Numbered from the stretch's first letter, positions 46,572-55,329 are shown. The stretch: DNA of 64,000 bases from Anaerolineales bacterium (GCA_020634895.1 JACKAV010000003.1:62001-126000); one strand, 5' to 3'. Numbers and translations are program-made. The notes: generated from the letters alone by a model not told the origin.

Positions 46572-48998
46572 CTAAAGAATATTGATCGGGTCCACCTCGA
46601 CCCGCCAATCAGCAAACCGCGTATCTTTGAGTACCGCTGCCGGGTCCGGTCCACGCAGGACGACTTGCCAGCGGTACTCGCCGTTTTCCTTCGCAAAAAA
46701 ACAGGGGACAGGACCGATCATTTCTGTTTGACGGAACCCGCCCGCCTCCAACCGGACCTTGAGCTTGTCCGCCAGTTTCCGGGCTTCTTCCTCCGCCTTG
46801 ACCGGGTCCACGCTGCGGTATTCCATCCGCACGAGCCGCGCAAACGGCGGATATCCCAACTGACGGCGATAGGTCAACTCGCGTTCGTAGAATCCATCCA
46901 CGTTGTGTCCTGCCGCGAATTGAAGCGCGTAATGCTCCGGCGTAAACGTCTGCATGATGACCTTGCCCCCGCGAGCAGACCGTCCCGCCCGCCCCGCGAC
47001 CTGCGTCAATGTTTGAAAGACGCGTTCACTCGCAAATGGGTCGGGCAGATTCAAGCCGACATCCGCCAACACGATTCCCACCAGCGTGACCAAAGGCAGG
47101 TCAAGTCCCTTCGCCAGCATTTGCGTACCGACGAGAATATCCGCCTGGTGATTGGCAAAATGGGTGAGGATGATCTCATGCGCGTCCTTTTGGCGCGTTG
47201 TGTCCCAATCCCAACGCAGTGTCCGCGCCTGCGGGAACATGGCTTGGAGTTCCTTCTCCACGCGTTCGCTTCCCAAGCCGTATTCGCGGATGTGGTTGCT
47301 GCCGCAGGTTGGGCAGGTCTTTGGCATCTGACGGGTATATCCGCAGCGGTGGCAAAGCAACTGCCGGGTGTTCGAAGATAAACGCTCAACATGAAGCGTC
47401 AGCGGTGTTTCACAGTTGGGACATTTCAAAGTCGTGCCGCAATCACGGCAAAAGATATACGTGGATGTTCCGCGGCGGTTCAGGTATACGATTGCCTGTT
47501 CCCCGCGTTCGAGAACCTCGGCTAAAGACTCGGTCAACACACGAGAGAAAACTCCGCGATTTCCGCTTTTTAGTTCTTCGCGCATATCCACCATCTGCAC
47601 AGGCGGAAGCGTGGATTCTGTCACGCGGTTGGGTAGTTCCAATTTTTGGATGTGGTCATGTTTGGCAACATATCGCTGTTCAACGGTCGGCGTTGCGGAA
47701 CCAAGCACGCAGACCGCGCCGCATAAACGCGCGTATTCCTGTGCCGTGGTCACAGCGTTGTAATAAGGCGGTTCGCTCTGGTAATAGGAACTGTCATGGC
47801 ATTCATCCACCACGATCAAACCGATATTTGACAACGGCGAAAATAATGCCGAACGTGCGCCGATGATGACGTTCAACTTCCCATCGCGGGCGCGCCGCCA
47901 TGTGTCATATCGTTCCCCTTCGGATAGTTTCGAATGCACAAGTCCCACCTGCCCCGGAAAACGCGAAACGAATCGTTGAACGGCTTGCGGTGTGAGCGCG
48001 ATCTCCGGCACGAGGATGATCGCCTGTTTCCCATTTCTGATAACTTCCTCGGCGGCGCGAAGATAGATTTCTGTTTTACCTGAACCCGTCACACCATAAA
48101 GCAAAAACGCAGACGGCTGTTTGCTGAACGATGAAAGAATGGCTTGCAGCGCAGAGTTTTGTTCCGGCGTCAACAACAACTCGGACTTCGTTTCCTGCGC
48201 CTCCACCCTCTCCAGCGGGTCGCGAAATATCTCGTTCTCGAACAGGCGGATCAACCCGCGTTCCTCCAAAACCTGCAGGTCGGCGAGTTTGCAGCCGGTC
48301 TGTGCATAGATCCATGACAGGTTGACCGCTTCAGGCTGTTGGATGAGGAATCTCAAAGCGGACTCGCGCCGCGCCTGAGTCTGCTCGGTGGAGCCGAGGG
48401 AATTCATCTCAACTTCCGCCGCCTCTGGCGTGACTGCGAGCTGGGCAACGCGAATATTCTTTGGTCTCACTCGCGGCGGGGGAAGGACATTCCTTGACGA
48501 AAGCACGCCTTTTTTGACAAGCATGTTGGCGGTCTTGCGCCAGTCTACTCTGGCGAAGTGGGCATCGATCTGCCGTCCGCGCAGGGGACCACGCTCATGC
48601 ATCAGGCTGAGGATGCGCGTGGTGACTTTATGCGTGGGGTCGGAATAATCAGGGTTGCGTAATGTGAACAGCACATCCGCTTGTTGACTCAAACCGGTGG
48701 GGAGCATCATGCCGACGATCGCCGAAAGCGGATTCAGCGTAGAGTCCGCCATTTGGATGGCAAGGGCAAGCTGCGGCTGAGTCAGAAGCGGTGCAGGGTC
48801 GAGCAGGTCAAGGATCGATTTGAGATTCTGTATGGGGGAAGAGTCGGTCAGTTCGACGACAATGCCCTGCACGGTCTGGTTCCCAAATGGGGCTGTGACG
48901 AGACACCCCGCCTGTATCTGTGAGGCGAGTTCTGGCGGAACGCTGTAATCGAAGACTCCGGATATTGCAGGAATGTTGACGGCAAGGCGGGCGAACAT
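46572..48998 (-). CDS. priA: primosomal protein N' (helicase PriA)
   Basis: A protein of 808 residues. Walker A GVTGSGKTEIYLRAAEE, motif II VVDECHDSSYYQ (DECH, not DEAH as in most PriA), helicase C-terminal motifs VQMLAKGLDLPLVTLVGI and VAGRAGRSARGGKVIMQT. Eight zinc-ligand cysteines lie between: CRDCGTTLKCPNC and CHRCGYTRQ..CPTCGS. The N-terminal 3'-DNA-binding domain (FDYSVPPELASQIQAGCLVTAPFG) is present. It restarts stalled replication forks. Tail-to-tail with the preceding gene without spacer, and preceded by ATTATAAT 6 bases before the ATG, so probably leaderless. Confidence 0.96.
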   Translation of the reverse strand: MFARLAVNIPAISGVFDYSVPPELASQIQAGCLVTAPFGNQTVQGIVVELTDSSPIQNLKSILDLLDPAPLLTQPQLALAIQMADSTLNPLSAIVGMMLPTGLSQQADVLFTLRNPDYSDPTHKVTTRILSLMHERGPLRGRQIDAHFARVDWRKTANMLVKKGVLSSRNVLPPPRVRPKNIRVAQLAVTPEAAEVEMNSLGSTEQTQARRESALRFLIQQPEAVNLSWIYAQTGCKLADLQVLEERGLIRLFENEIFRDPLERVEAQETKSELLLTPEQNSALQAILSSFSKQPSAFLLYGVTGSGKTEIYLRAAEEVIRNGKQAIILVPEIALTPQAVQRFVSRFPGQVGLVHSKLSEGERYDTWRRARDGKLNVIIGARSALFSPLSNIGLIVVDECHDSSYYQSEPPYYNAVTTAQEYARLCGAVCVLGSATPTVEQRYVAKHDHIQKLELPNRVTESTLPPVQMVDMREELKSGNRGVFSRVLTESLAEVLERGEQAIVYLNRRGTSTYIFCRDCGTTLKCPNCETPLTLHVERLSSNTRQLLCHRCGYTRQMPKTCPTCGSNHIREYGLGSERVEKELQAMFPQARTLRWDWDTTRQKDAHEIILTHFANHQADILVGTQMLAKGLDLPLVTLVGIVLADVGLNLPDPFASERVFQTLTQVAGRAGRSARGGKVIMQTFTPEHYALQFAAGHNVDGFYERELTYRRQLGYPPFARLVRMEYRSVDPVKAEEEARKLADKLKVRLEAGGFRQTEMIGPVPCFFAKENGEYRWQVVLRGPDPAAVLKDTRFADWRVEVDPINIL

Positions 48999-49004
48999 GT
49001 GTTG

Positions 49005-49022
49005 ATTATAATGTTTTATAAT
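49005..49022. promoter_or_regulatory. divergent -10 elements between priA and 49042
   Basis: ATTATAAT (49005-49012) is a palindrome and can serve both strands; a second TATAAT (49017-49022) suits the plus strand. On the minus strand the box ends 6 bases before the priA ATG (48998), so transcription would begin at the start codon. Confidence 0.5.
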
Positions 49023-49041
49023 ATTTCAAAAGGAGTTAGTT

Positions 49042-49479
49042 ATGAGTGTGGTTATTCTTATTGCGGGCAGCGTGATGATCTTGATCGCGGTCGTGCTGTT
49101 GGCGTCGATGTTCATTGCAGCCAATCGGGTGAAGCTGACGGAAAAAACGGATGGAAAGCCGGAGTGGATGCATGCCATGCCTCCGAAGGAAACCGTGGAA
49201 GCCACCATGAAAGATGGAGAGGGTGTGACGCTTTACGACTACGATGAGGGCGAGAAACTTGCCGCACCGTTCGCCGAGCAGATCGAAGATGTTCTGCGCG
49301 CAAAGGTGGAGAGTGACCCCTATCTGAAATCCTTTGATATTGACTTTGGCACGGCTGAAGACGGCGGGTTGGATATTTGGGTGAACGGCGAGAAATATAA
49401 CGGCGTGAATCAACTGCCTGACGAAAATTTGAAACAGGCATTTCTTCAGGCGGTGAAGGACTGGAATAGCAGGAAGTGA
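49042..49479 (+). CDS. single-span membrane protein, unrecognised
   Basis: A protein of 145 residues. One N-terminal membrane helix (VVILIAGSVMILIAVVLLASMFIAA), then a soluble domain of ~110 residues with many acidic residues (KETVEATMKDGEGVTLYDYDEGEKLAAPFAEQIEDVL ... DIDFGTAEDGGLDIWVNGEKY). AAGGAG site. No known family. Probably N-in, C-out or the reverse; not decidable. Divergent from priA. Confidence 0.65.
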   Translation: MSVVILIAGSVMILIAVVLLASMFIAANRVKLTEKTDGKPEWMHAMPPKETVEATMKDGEGVTLYDYDEGEKLAAPFAEQIEDVLRAKVESDPYLKSFDIDFGTAEDGGLDIWVNGEKYNGVNQLPDENLKQAFLQAVKDWNSRK

Positions 49480-49530
49480 TCTTGCAGGCAGCTAGTCTGG
49501 CAGCGACGCGCAGGAGAAAGCTCTTGCGCG

Positions 49531-50361
49531 TTATTGTTTTAATATCACTGCCGCGCCGTAGCCGACTACAGATGAGTGGTCGCCGGTGACATCTCCGGAG
49601 GTGGCGTAGTTGAGGATCTGGACCTTGTTCGCGCCGAGGGCTTGAGCCGCCCATTGAACGGCGGCGACAGCGGCATGACCGCAGGCAAAGCCCTGCTCAT
49701 GATGCTCCGCTTCGAAGATCGAGGAGGGGTCGAAGGACTCAAAACGCTTGAGCATTTCGTGGTCGTATTTGGCGGCTGTTTCCTGGTCGTAAAAATGGGA
49801 GAGATCGGTGGAGGCGACGAGAATTGCATTCCGGTTTTGGAGCGTCAGCGCCAGAGATTCCCCCAATTGCTGTGCCACGAACTCTTCCTGTGCGCGGACC
49901 ATGATGGGCAGCAGCTTGAATTTTTTCTTTAGCACTCTCTGCAGGAACGGCAGTTCGATCTCCAGTGAATGTTCCCCGTCGTTCGCAATGGGTGTGATGG
50001 AGATCGGGAGATGGTTATGGAGTTCATGGAGCGCATCCTTGTCGACTTCGACAATATCCAAAGGGGTGAAATATGCGCTGTGTTTGGTTGTGATGAGGGG
50101 ATAGGGAGCGTAGTTATGGAAAGGTGATAGCACTACGACCAGATCGGGTTCAAGTCCGCGCAGGGCGGAAAATGCGTAGGCGGCGACTTGTCCGGAGTAA
50201 CGGTGCCCGGCGTGTGGTGCAATGACTGCAATAACCTGCCCTTTGATCTCGGGCAATCCTGCTTCTGCGAGATACCCGTCGATGCTGGCGGCAAGGGAAT
50301 CCGGGTTGGCGGGGTACCAAGTCCCTGCTATTGGGGAGGGACGAAGGTCTAACTTGCTCAT
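49531..50361 (-). CDS. MEMO-family protein (AmmeMemoRadiSam system protein B type)
   Basis: A protein of 276 residues from the ATG at 50361. It starts PSPIAGTWYPANPDSLAASIDGYL and continues with VIAVIAPHAGHRYSGQVAAYAF, VVLSPFHNYAPYP, SLEIELPFLQRVL, LVASTDLSHFYDQETA and HEQGFACGHAAVAAVQ, the conserved blocks of the MEMO fold, which in its iron-binding members uses His and Asp/Cys residues. The rSAM and AMMECR1 partners of the AmmeMemoRadiSam trio are not adjacent, so the system is split or incomplete here. Exact function unknown. Confidence 0.9.
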   Translation of the reverse strand: MSKLDLRPSPIAGTWYPANPDSLAASIDGYLAEAGLPEIKGQVIAVIAPHAGHRYSGQVAAYAFSALRGLEPDLVVVLSPFHNYAPYPLITTKHSAYFTPLDIVEVDKDALHELHNHLPISITPIANDGEHSLEIELPFLQRVLKKKFKLLPIMVRAQEEFVAQQLGESLALTLQNRNAILVASTDLSHFYDQETAAKYDHEMLKRFESFDPSSIFEAEHHEQGFACGHAAVAAVQWAAQALGANKVQILNYATSGDVTGDHSSVVGYGAAVILKQ

Positions 50362-50389
50362 GATTTTATTGTAGCATAGTGAAATTAAA

Positions 50390-50418
50390 AATCCCCGTGA
50401 GGGATATTCACGGGGATT
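50390..50418 (-). terminator. terminator of the poly-Gln lipoprotein gene (minus strand)
   Basis: AATCCCCGTGA (50390-50400) pairs perfectly with TCACGGGGATT (50408-50418); T-run follows on the minus strand (TTTTTAATTT). Confidence 0.9.
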
Positions 50419-50437
50419 AAGTGACGTGATTTTGCTG

Positions 50438-51103
50438 CTACGGAACGTAATAGGTATTAATGGCGTTGTTGATGATATCAAGAGTGCCCTGTTCGGCGCT
50501 GTTCGACCACCATGCGGTCCACATCAGCCAGGTGTCTTTGTTCGCGCCGCGCACTTCAAAGAAGGAAACACCGGAGTAATTTCCGCCTTTGGACTTCCAT
50601 TCGAAGCGCTCGGAACCATCCTGCATGATCTGGTCGCTGGAAATGCGGATGTCACCGTTGTTCTTTCCAGTGCTGCTGTAGTAGGTGTTCAAAATATCCA
50701 AAGCCACAGCCTGGCTGGTCGAGTTATTCACGACCACACCGGGGTTGGCGAACATGACCAGACTTTCGACCTTTGCGATCTCGTCCGGGGAGGTGAAAGT
50801 GTCGCTGTAGGCGTTTACATCGGAATAGATCGCGTCACCGTGTTCCGTGTGGCTGTAGGTCCAGTCACCGGGCAGGTCGAACGCCAGCAGGTTGTTCTGG
50901 TCAACAAAAGTGACGTCGCCGTTACTGGTCTGCTGTTGCTGTTGTTGCTGCTGTTGTTGATTTCCCTGATCCTGCTGGACTGGAGGGTTGGTGGCAACAG
51001 GGGGAATGGTGGGGTACGCGGTAGGTTGGGCGGACCCGCCACATGCAAGGCTGACAGCAACCAGAAGGGCTGCAAATCCGAACAAAATACGATACGATTT
51101 CAT
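50438..51103 (-). CDS. lipoprotein with poly-glutamine linker
   Basis: A protein of 221 residues from the ATG at 51103 (GAGGAGA 6 bases upstream). Lipobox AVSLAC, a Thr/Pro linker, then a run of ten glutamines (after PVQQDQGN), encoded by mixed CAA/CAG codons, followed by a globular domain from about 75 (VTFVDQNNLLAFDLPGDWTYSHTE ... YSGVSFFEVRGANKDTWLMWTAWWSNSAEQGTLDIIN). This domain resembles the many secreted PsbP-like lipoproteins of chloroflexi, without assigned function. It should be on the outer face of the membrane. Confidence 0.75.
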   Translation of the reverse strand: MKSYRILFGFAALLVAVSLACGGSAQPTAYPTIPPVATNPPVQQDQGNQQQQQQQQQQTSNGDVTFVDQNNLLAFDLPGDWTYSHTEHGDAIYSDVNAYSDTFTSPDEIAKVESLVMFANPGVVVNNSTSQAVALDILNTYYSSTGKNNGDIRISSDQIMQDGSERFEWKSKGGNYSGVSFFEVRGANKDTWLMWTAWWSNSAEQGTLDIINNAINTYYVP

Positions 51104-51277
51104 GATAGATTCTCCTCTTTCTTTGTTGATAATCGGCAAGGATACACCAGTTCTAAAATAATTTTGATGGTACCCTAGTCCCATTTTACATGATGATTTT
51201 TCGAATGGGGCAATTGAATCAAGATTAACATTAAAATGTTAACAAGCGTGGCTGAAGGAAATGTTTTAATAGTTTTT

Positions 51278-51407
51278 TGACACGGACAACGCGGATTTAA
51301 CTGAGCTTTACGGAAAGATCATTAAATAGATCCGTTTTTTGTCCGTGTTTTCCGTGAATTCCGTGTACAAAGATTAGACATTTTGGATTTAAGAAACACT
51401 CACTAAA
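51278..51407. repeat. dispersed intergenic repeat, family A, copy 2
   Basis: Second copy of the unit at 10627-10752, about 75-80 percent identical by eye. Contains the ACACGGACAA / TTGTCCGTGT inverted repeat and the same TTAAGAAACACT end. Confidence 0.8.
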
Positions 51408-51409
51408 AC

Positions 51410-51439
51410 AAACTCACCCGCAAGAATCCGGGTGAGTTT
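51410..51439 (-). terminator. terminator of the 51454 gene (minus strand)
   Basis: AAACTCACCCG (51410-51420) pairs perfectly with CGGGTGAGTTT (51429-51439); TTTGTTTTAG follows on the minus strand. Confidence 0.85.
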
Positions 51440-51453
51440 GAGAGTATCGGGGA

Positions 51454-51990
51454 CTATTTGGAGGTTTTTCGCGTCCGTTTTGGTTTTTCAACGGGTTTTT
51501 CTTCTTCAACTTCTTCGGCATTTACTTCCGGATTCTTTTCCTGCGGTTCCGTCAGCGCGGCAGGCTGCGGCTCTTCAGGCAGGGATGGCGTTGTGCTTGC
51601 AGGGGTTGTGCCGGTATTTTGCGTGCTGTTGATGCGGGTGAAATAATCCTTCACAGTTACATCGTTGTAGAAGATCAGCACCAAAATACCGACGATCACT
51701 GAATAAACGTTGAACATCAGCACGGTGAGAATCTCGAATATTGCAATGGCTGTGGAAGGTTGTGTGGGTTGGGGTTGGGCACTTAAGAGCTTTGCAGCAT
51801 AAATGATCTCGAATACCCCCAAAATGGTCGGCAGGATGGTGATGGGCAGGCAGATGACGCCGATGATCGTCCCGAGCGCGGTGGCGGATGCCACAAATCC
51901 CCAAAAGAGGTTGACGATCCCACTGGTGAGGGTCATCAAGGCAATGGCAGTGACCAGCCCGGGCTTTGGCTCATTAAAGGATGTGTTCAT
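51454..51990 (-). CDS. membrane protein with long charged C-terminal tail
   Basis: A protein of 178 residues. Three hydrophobic segments (LVTAIALMTLTSGIVNLFWGFVA, LPITILPTILGVFEIIYAAKLL, IAIFEILTVLMFNVYSVIVGILVLIF) are followed by a tail of ~65 residues that is Thr/Pro-rich and then strongly charged (EEVEEEKPVEKPKRTRKTSK). The transmembrane pattern resembles the DUF4870/TM2-type small membrane proteins. Tail probably cytoplasmic and disordered. GGAG site upstream. Confidence 0.65.
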   Translation of the reverse strand: MNTSFNEPKPGLVTAIALMTLTSGIVNLFWGFVASATALGTIIGVICLPITILPTILGVFEIIYAAKLLSAQPQPTQPSTAIAIFEILTVLMFNVYSVIVGILVLIFYNDVTVKDYFTRINSTQNTGTTPASTTPSLPEEPQPAALTEPQEKNPEVNAEEVEEEKPVEKPKRTRKTSK

Positions 51991-52053
51991 AAGTTACTCC
52001 TTGAATTTTGTCTGGTGGATATAACGATTGAACACAGGATAGGTTGCACTGGT

Positions 52054-52944
52054 TTACGGTTGCTGGAATGTCAACAAAATGCCGCCGGGATAATCCACGC
52101 CGTTGGGGTCGGTACACTCAGGAGCACGGACGTCGGTCACGAATGCGCCACCCGTAACAATGCGAATGTTGTAGACGGTATCTGCTTCCATGACGAAGTC
52201 CGCGTATCCATTCCCCAGCTCGGGCTTGAATCCTGTAAAGAAGCGGTCTTCACCCTGATCCCACGTCACGATGATCTCCACACCGGGAATCTGCTCGCGG
52301 CGTGAACTCAAAAGAACGAACTGCATCAACTTCGATTTTGCGTTATCGCAGACGGTCTCCTGTGAGGTGAGGATAAACGGTGCGCCGGGTCCGGCGGTTG
52401 GTGTAAAAGTGGGACGCGGCTCAAGTGTCCCTTCCTGCGTTGGCGTAAAGAGCGGGGTTTGCTCAAAGAAGATGGTCGGCGGAGGGGTAAACGTCGCCTC
52501 TTCGCTGACCTGTATCCGGGCGTCTGTTGCAGTGGGCGTGGAATCAACTTCGGGCGTGCTGAAGGTCGGGTATGGTGTGGGGGTGAACGGCTCGCTGACA
52601 TATCCGCGCTGAAGGTCGGTGGCGAGTTGGGCAAGCGGGCGCGCATTTTCAAACGCCTCGCCCTCTGCCAGCATCCGCTGTGCCTGGGCGCTCAATGCGC
52701 TGATGGGATCCGCATCTCCGAGCAGGTTAAGGCGGGCTTGCGCGCGGGGGAGGTCCTGGTTGGATGCGTACGATGCGGCGATGGCAATGCGGTATTGGTC
52801 TTTGAAATCCGCGCGCAGGAGTGCGGGAGTTGCGTCCACATAGCTCACAGGGGAGATAAGCCATGAGTACGCCAGACCAGCCCCAAATCCGATAAGAAGC
52901 GCGAGGATGAAATGAAAAGCTGAATTCCGGACGAGTTGGGTCAT
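52054..52944 (-). CDS. membrane-anchored protein with C-terminal secreted domain, paired with its short neighbour
   Basis: A protein of 296 residues. One membrane helix (FHFILALLIGFGAGLAYSWLI), then a segment (SPVSYVDATPALLRADFKDQYRIAIAASYASNQDLPRAQARLNLLGDADP) that is clearly homologous to the next gene. A Thr/Pro-rich linker (about 120-200) leads to a beta-rich C-terminal domain of ~110 residues with two cysteines (ETVCDNAKS and RAPECTDPN). Not recognised as a family. Overlaps the neighbouring gene by four bases (52941-52944), so they are translated together and probably form a complex through the shared segment. Confidence 0.7.
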   Translation of the reverse strand: MTQLVRNSAFHFILALLIGFGAGLAYSWLISPVSYVDATPALLRADFKDQYRIAIAASYASNQDLPRAQARLNLLGDADPISALSAQAQRMLAEGEAFENARPLAQLATDLQRGYVSEPFTPTPYPTFSTPEVDSTPTATDARIQVSEEATFTPPPTIFFEQTPLFTPTQEGTLEPRPTFTPTAGPGAPFILTSQETVCDNAKSKLMQFVLLSSRREQIPGVEIIVTWDQGEDRFFTGFKPELGNGYADFVMEADTVYNIRIVTGGAFVTDVRAPECTDPNGVDYPGGILLTFQQP

Positions 52945-53300
52945 GGAGCGGGATTCTCCCCGGGTTGATACGTCTGCATGGCGGTGAGGAGATTTTGCAG
53001 GGCGAGGATCTCATCCTCTGTGAAGTTGTTTAATTTGGCATATTCCAGCGCAGAAGAAACGATCGTCGAAGGGGCGGCGCTTCCAAGCATGGCAATGCGG
53101 TGAGCGGCGGCGTCTGCGTCGAAATCGTTTTGATAGGCTTCCGCTGTCATCAGCACATAATCCACGCGATAGTCTTCGCGAAGGACATCGGGTGTGACAT
53201 CCACGTATTCGACCGGGCTGACGACCCAGCCATAGACAAGCCCAAGCGCTATTCCGGTGGCAAGCGCCGCGATGACCGTTATGATTTTTGTGGAGGACAT
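52941..53300 (-). CDS. short membrane-anchored paralogue of the preceding N-terminal domain
   Basis: A protein of 119 residues. Membrane helix ITVIAALATGIALGLVYGWVV and the shared segment VSPVEYVDVTPDVLREDYRVDYVLMTAEAYQNDFDADAAAHRIAMLG, then a helical tail. It matches the N-terminal domain of 52054-52944 (both have G-L-x-Y-(S/G)-W-(L/V)-x-SPVxYVDxTPxxLRxD and a small helical repeat). It is the upstream gene of the pair. Confidence 0.7.
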   Translation of the reverse strand: MSSTKIITVIAALATGIALGLVYGWVVSPVEYVDVTPDVLREDYRVDYVLMTAEAYQNDFDADAAAHRIAMLGSAAPSTIVSSALEYAKLNNFTEDEILALQNLLTAMQTYQPGENPAP

Positions 53301-53356
53301 GGGGAAATTATACCCTTTGGGTACTTTGTATAAATTGAGGCTTTTAAATAAAAATA

Positions 53357-53458
53357 TCCGGGCAGGATACCGGCGGCACCCGAAGGCTCCTCCTTACCGT
53401 TGCTATCTTTCGATCCTGGCGGGGTTCGAAAGGCTTCGCCGCGCCGGGCCTGCCCGGA
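53357..53458 (-). ncRNA. ffs: signal recognition particle RNA, small bacterial type
   Basis: On the minus strand the transcript starts and ends with TCCGGGCAGG and CCTGCCCGGA, a perfect terminal stem. The conserved Ffh-binding loop is seen as GCCAGGATCGAAAGATAGCAACGG: CAGG on one side and AGCA on the other side of the symmetric loop, closed by a GAAA tetraloop where most bacteria have GGAA. Length is about 102 nt. TATTTTTATTT follows. It binds Ffh and directs membrane-protein ribosomes to FtsY. Confidence 0.88.
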
Positions 53459-53466
53459 CATGGGCA

Positions 53467-53495
53467 AGCATACCCGATGAAGGATTGGGTGTCAA
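53467..53495 (-). promoter_or_regulatory. promoter of SRP RNA
   Basis: On the minus strand TTGACA (53495-53490) and TATGCT (53472-53467) are 17 bases apart, transcription start near 53459. It abuts the end of the HD-GYP gene. Confidence 0.85.
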
Positions 53496-53496
53496 A

Positions 53497-54879
53497 CTAT
53501 AGATTATTGGCTTCCACGAAATCCAAAAATAGATCCACCAGCCGCGGCTCGAATAGGATATCCGATTTTTCACGCAGGTATTCAATGACCTGTTCACGCG
53601 GCAATTCCTTGCGGTAGGGTCTGTCGCTGCGAAGCGCATCCCAAACGTCGATGATGGCGAAGAGGCGCGCGGCGAGAGGGATGCTCTCTCCTTTTAGTCC
53701 GTGGGGATATCCGCTGCCGTTCCAGCGTTCATGATGGTAAAAGGGAATGTCGAGCGCAGGGCGGAGATAGGAAATGGGCGACAGCATTTCGTAAGCATAA
53801 TTGGGGTGCTGGCGCATCTTTTCCCATTCCGCTTCGTTGAGCGGACCCGGCTTTTGCAGGATTTCATCGGGGATGGCGATCTTGCCCATATCATGGAGAA
53901 GCGCGCCTCGTTTGATATGGGAGAGTTCTTCTTCGCTGAACCCGAGCTTTTTAGCCACTTTGAGAGTCAGTTCAGTGACGCGTTGTGTATGTCCCTCTGT
54001 TTCGCGGTCACGCAAATCCAATGCGCGCACCCAGCCTTCGATGGTCTTTTCATACGCCTCGCTGAGTTGGTTGTGGGCGAGCTGAAGGTCGTTTTCCGCG
54101 CGTTTTCTTTCGGTGATATCGCGCGAGGCGGATTGGATTTCGGTCACATTCTTGGAACCCGGCTCAATGATGGAACGCGCAGACGTTTCAAGCCAGACGT
54201 AGTGTCCATCTTTATGCTTGGCACGGTATGCAACGGTGAACGGCGTTCCGCTGGTGTTGTGCTGGAGGATACTTTTGGCTATTTGTCTGTCCTCATCGTG
54301 AACCAGGTTATAGCAAAAATTTCCGACCAGTTCATCGGGGGTATAGCCAAGGATGGTCTTACAAGCCGGAGAAACATAGAACATTTTTCCCTCCAGCGTG
54401 AGGCGGGCGATCATGTCGCTGGCGTTTTCGGCAAGCAGGCGGAAGTGGGATTCGCTTTCGTAGAGCGCTTCCTGCATGTGGATGCGGTCTGCGCGGGCTG
54501 TCCATTGATCGAGAGCCTTCCGCGCCAGATGCGGCATATCCAGCATCGATTCGGGCGACTTGACCACGTAATCCAACGCGCCGGATTTGAGCGCTTCAAC
54601 AGCGATGCGCTCATTGCCGTAGCTGGTCATCAGGACGATGGGAGTGGCGAGCGGGTCGCGGTGATTGGGCAATAATTCCAGACTTTCCCCGTCCGGAAGG
54701 CGCCAGTCTGCAATGATCAGTTTCGGGTCGAATTTGTTTATGTATTCGCGCGCTTCGCTGAGCGACCTGGCGCGGTGGATTTGAAATTCGGTCCCCTGGT
54801 CTTCGAAGGCACGCTTGATCAGTTCCGCATGGGGGTCTTCATCTTCGACAAGCAAAATATTGATGATGTCGTTCGACAT
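53497..54879 (-). CDS. response regulator with PAS and HD-GYP domains (c-di-GMP phosphodiesterase type)
   Basis: A protein of 460 residues. Receiver domain 1-125 (INILLVEDEDPHAEL, phosphoacceptor Asp in KLIIADWRLPDG, VLMTSYG), PAS domain about 140-265 (FRLLAENASDMIARLTLEGK ... ITERKRAE), then a short coiled coil and the HD-GYP domain: GHTQRVTELTL, IKRGALLHDMGKIAIPDEIL (HD), HHERWNGSGYPHGL (HERWxGxGYP) and IIDVWDALRSDRPYR. The GYP element has G-Y-P, so the c-di-GMP hydrolase function is expected. Co-transcribed with the small response regulator six bases upstream. Confidence 0.92.
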   Translation of the reverse strand: MSNDIINILLVEDEDPHAELIKRAFEDQGTEFQIHRARSLSEAREYINKFDPKLIIADWRLPDGESLELLPNHRDPLATPIVLMTSYGNERIAVEALKSGALDYVVKSPESMLDMPHLARKALDQWTARADRIHMQEALYESESHFRLLAENASDMIARLTLEGKMFYVSPACKTILGYTPDELVGNFCYNLVHDEDRQIAKSILQHNTSGTPFTVAYRAKHKDGHYVWLETSARSIIEPGSKNVTEIQSASRDITERKRAENDLQLAHNQLSEAYEKTIEGWVRALDLRDRETEGHTQRVTELTLKVAKKLGFSEEELSHIKRGALLHDMGKIAIPDEILQKPGPLNEAEWEKMRQHPNYAYEMLSPISYLRPALDIPFYHHERWNGSGYPHGLKGESIPLAARLFAIIDVWDALRSDRPYRKELPREQVIEYLREKSDILFEPRLVDLFLDFVEANNL

Positions 54880-54885
54880 ATGAGT

Positions 54886-55329
54886 TTATGCGCGTAGTTG
54901 CTTATTCCAACCCAGCCAGTACACCCCGATATCGTTCATCAGGCTGCTGAAATCCTCAAACCCAACTGGTTTTACAAGATAACTATTGACGTAGTGCTCG
55001 TAGGCACGGATCACGTCTTTTTCTGCATCTGAAGTTGTCAAAATAATGACGGGAATGCTTCGAAGTTCATCCTCGTCCTTGATGACACTTAACACCTCAA
55101 GTCCATCCACGCGCGGCAAGCGCAGGTCCAAAAGGATCATATGAGGGCGTGGACTGGTTTCGGGGTCTTCGTATTCATTCCGCCGGAGAAGATAATCCAA
55201 TGCCGATTCGCCGTCAGTGAAGTGCTTTATCCTGGTTGGGATATGATGGTTTTCCATTGTCCGAATGACAAGTTCGGCGTGATCCGCATTATCTTCCACG
55301 AGCATGACTAGGATTGGATTGTCTAACAT
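54886..55329 (-). CDS. single-domain response regulator (Rcp1-like)
   Basis: A protein of 147 residues from the ATG at 55329 (GGAGAC 5 bases upstream). PILVMLVEDNADHAELVIRTM, phosphoacceptor Asp in MILLDLRLPRVDGL, IILTTSDAEKDVIRAYEH and a Lys in NSYLVKPVGFEDF. The insertion LLRRNEYEDPETSPRPH is characteristic of the Rcp1/CheY-like regulators that serve bacteriophytochromes. Last residue pattern ends GWNKQL. It faces the anti-sigma module at 55518. Confidence 0.9.
   Translation of the reverse strand: MLDNPILVMLVEDNADHAELVIRTMENHHIPTRIKHFTDGESALDYLLRRNEYEDPETSPRPHMILLDLRLPRVDGLEVLSVIKDEDELRSIPVIILTTSDAEKDVIRAYEHYVNSYLVKPVGFEDFSSLMNDIGVYWLGWNKQLRA

Larger units (their letters stand above)
51104..51453. 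other. 350-base intergenic region with repeat family A, copy 2
   Basis: Contains the dispersed repeat at 51278-51407 and the terminator at 51410-51439, both listed separately, and the upstream region of the poly-Gln lipoprotein gene. No gene is seen. Confidence 0.7.

Noticed and set aside
50930..50965. Unstable trinucleotide repeat in the lipoprotein gene
   Set aside because: The poly-Gln run uses mixed CAA and CAG codons, so it is not a pure microsatellite.
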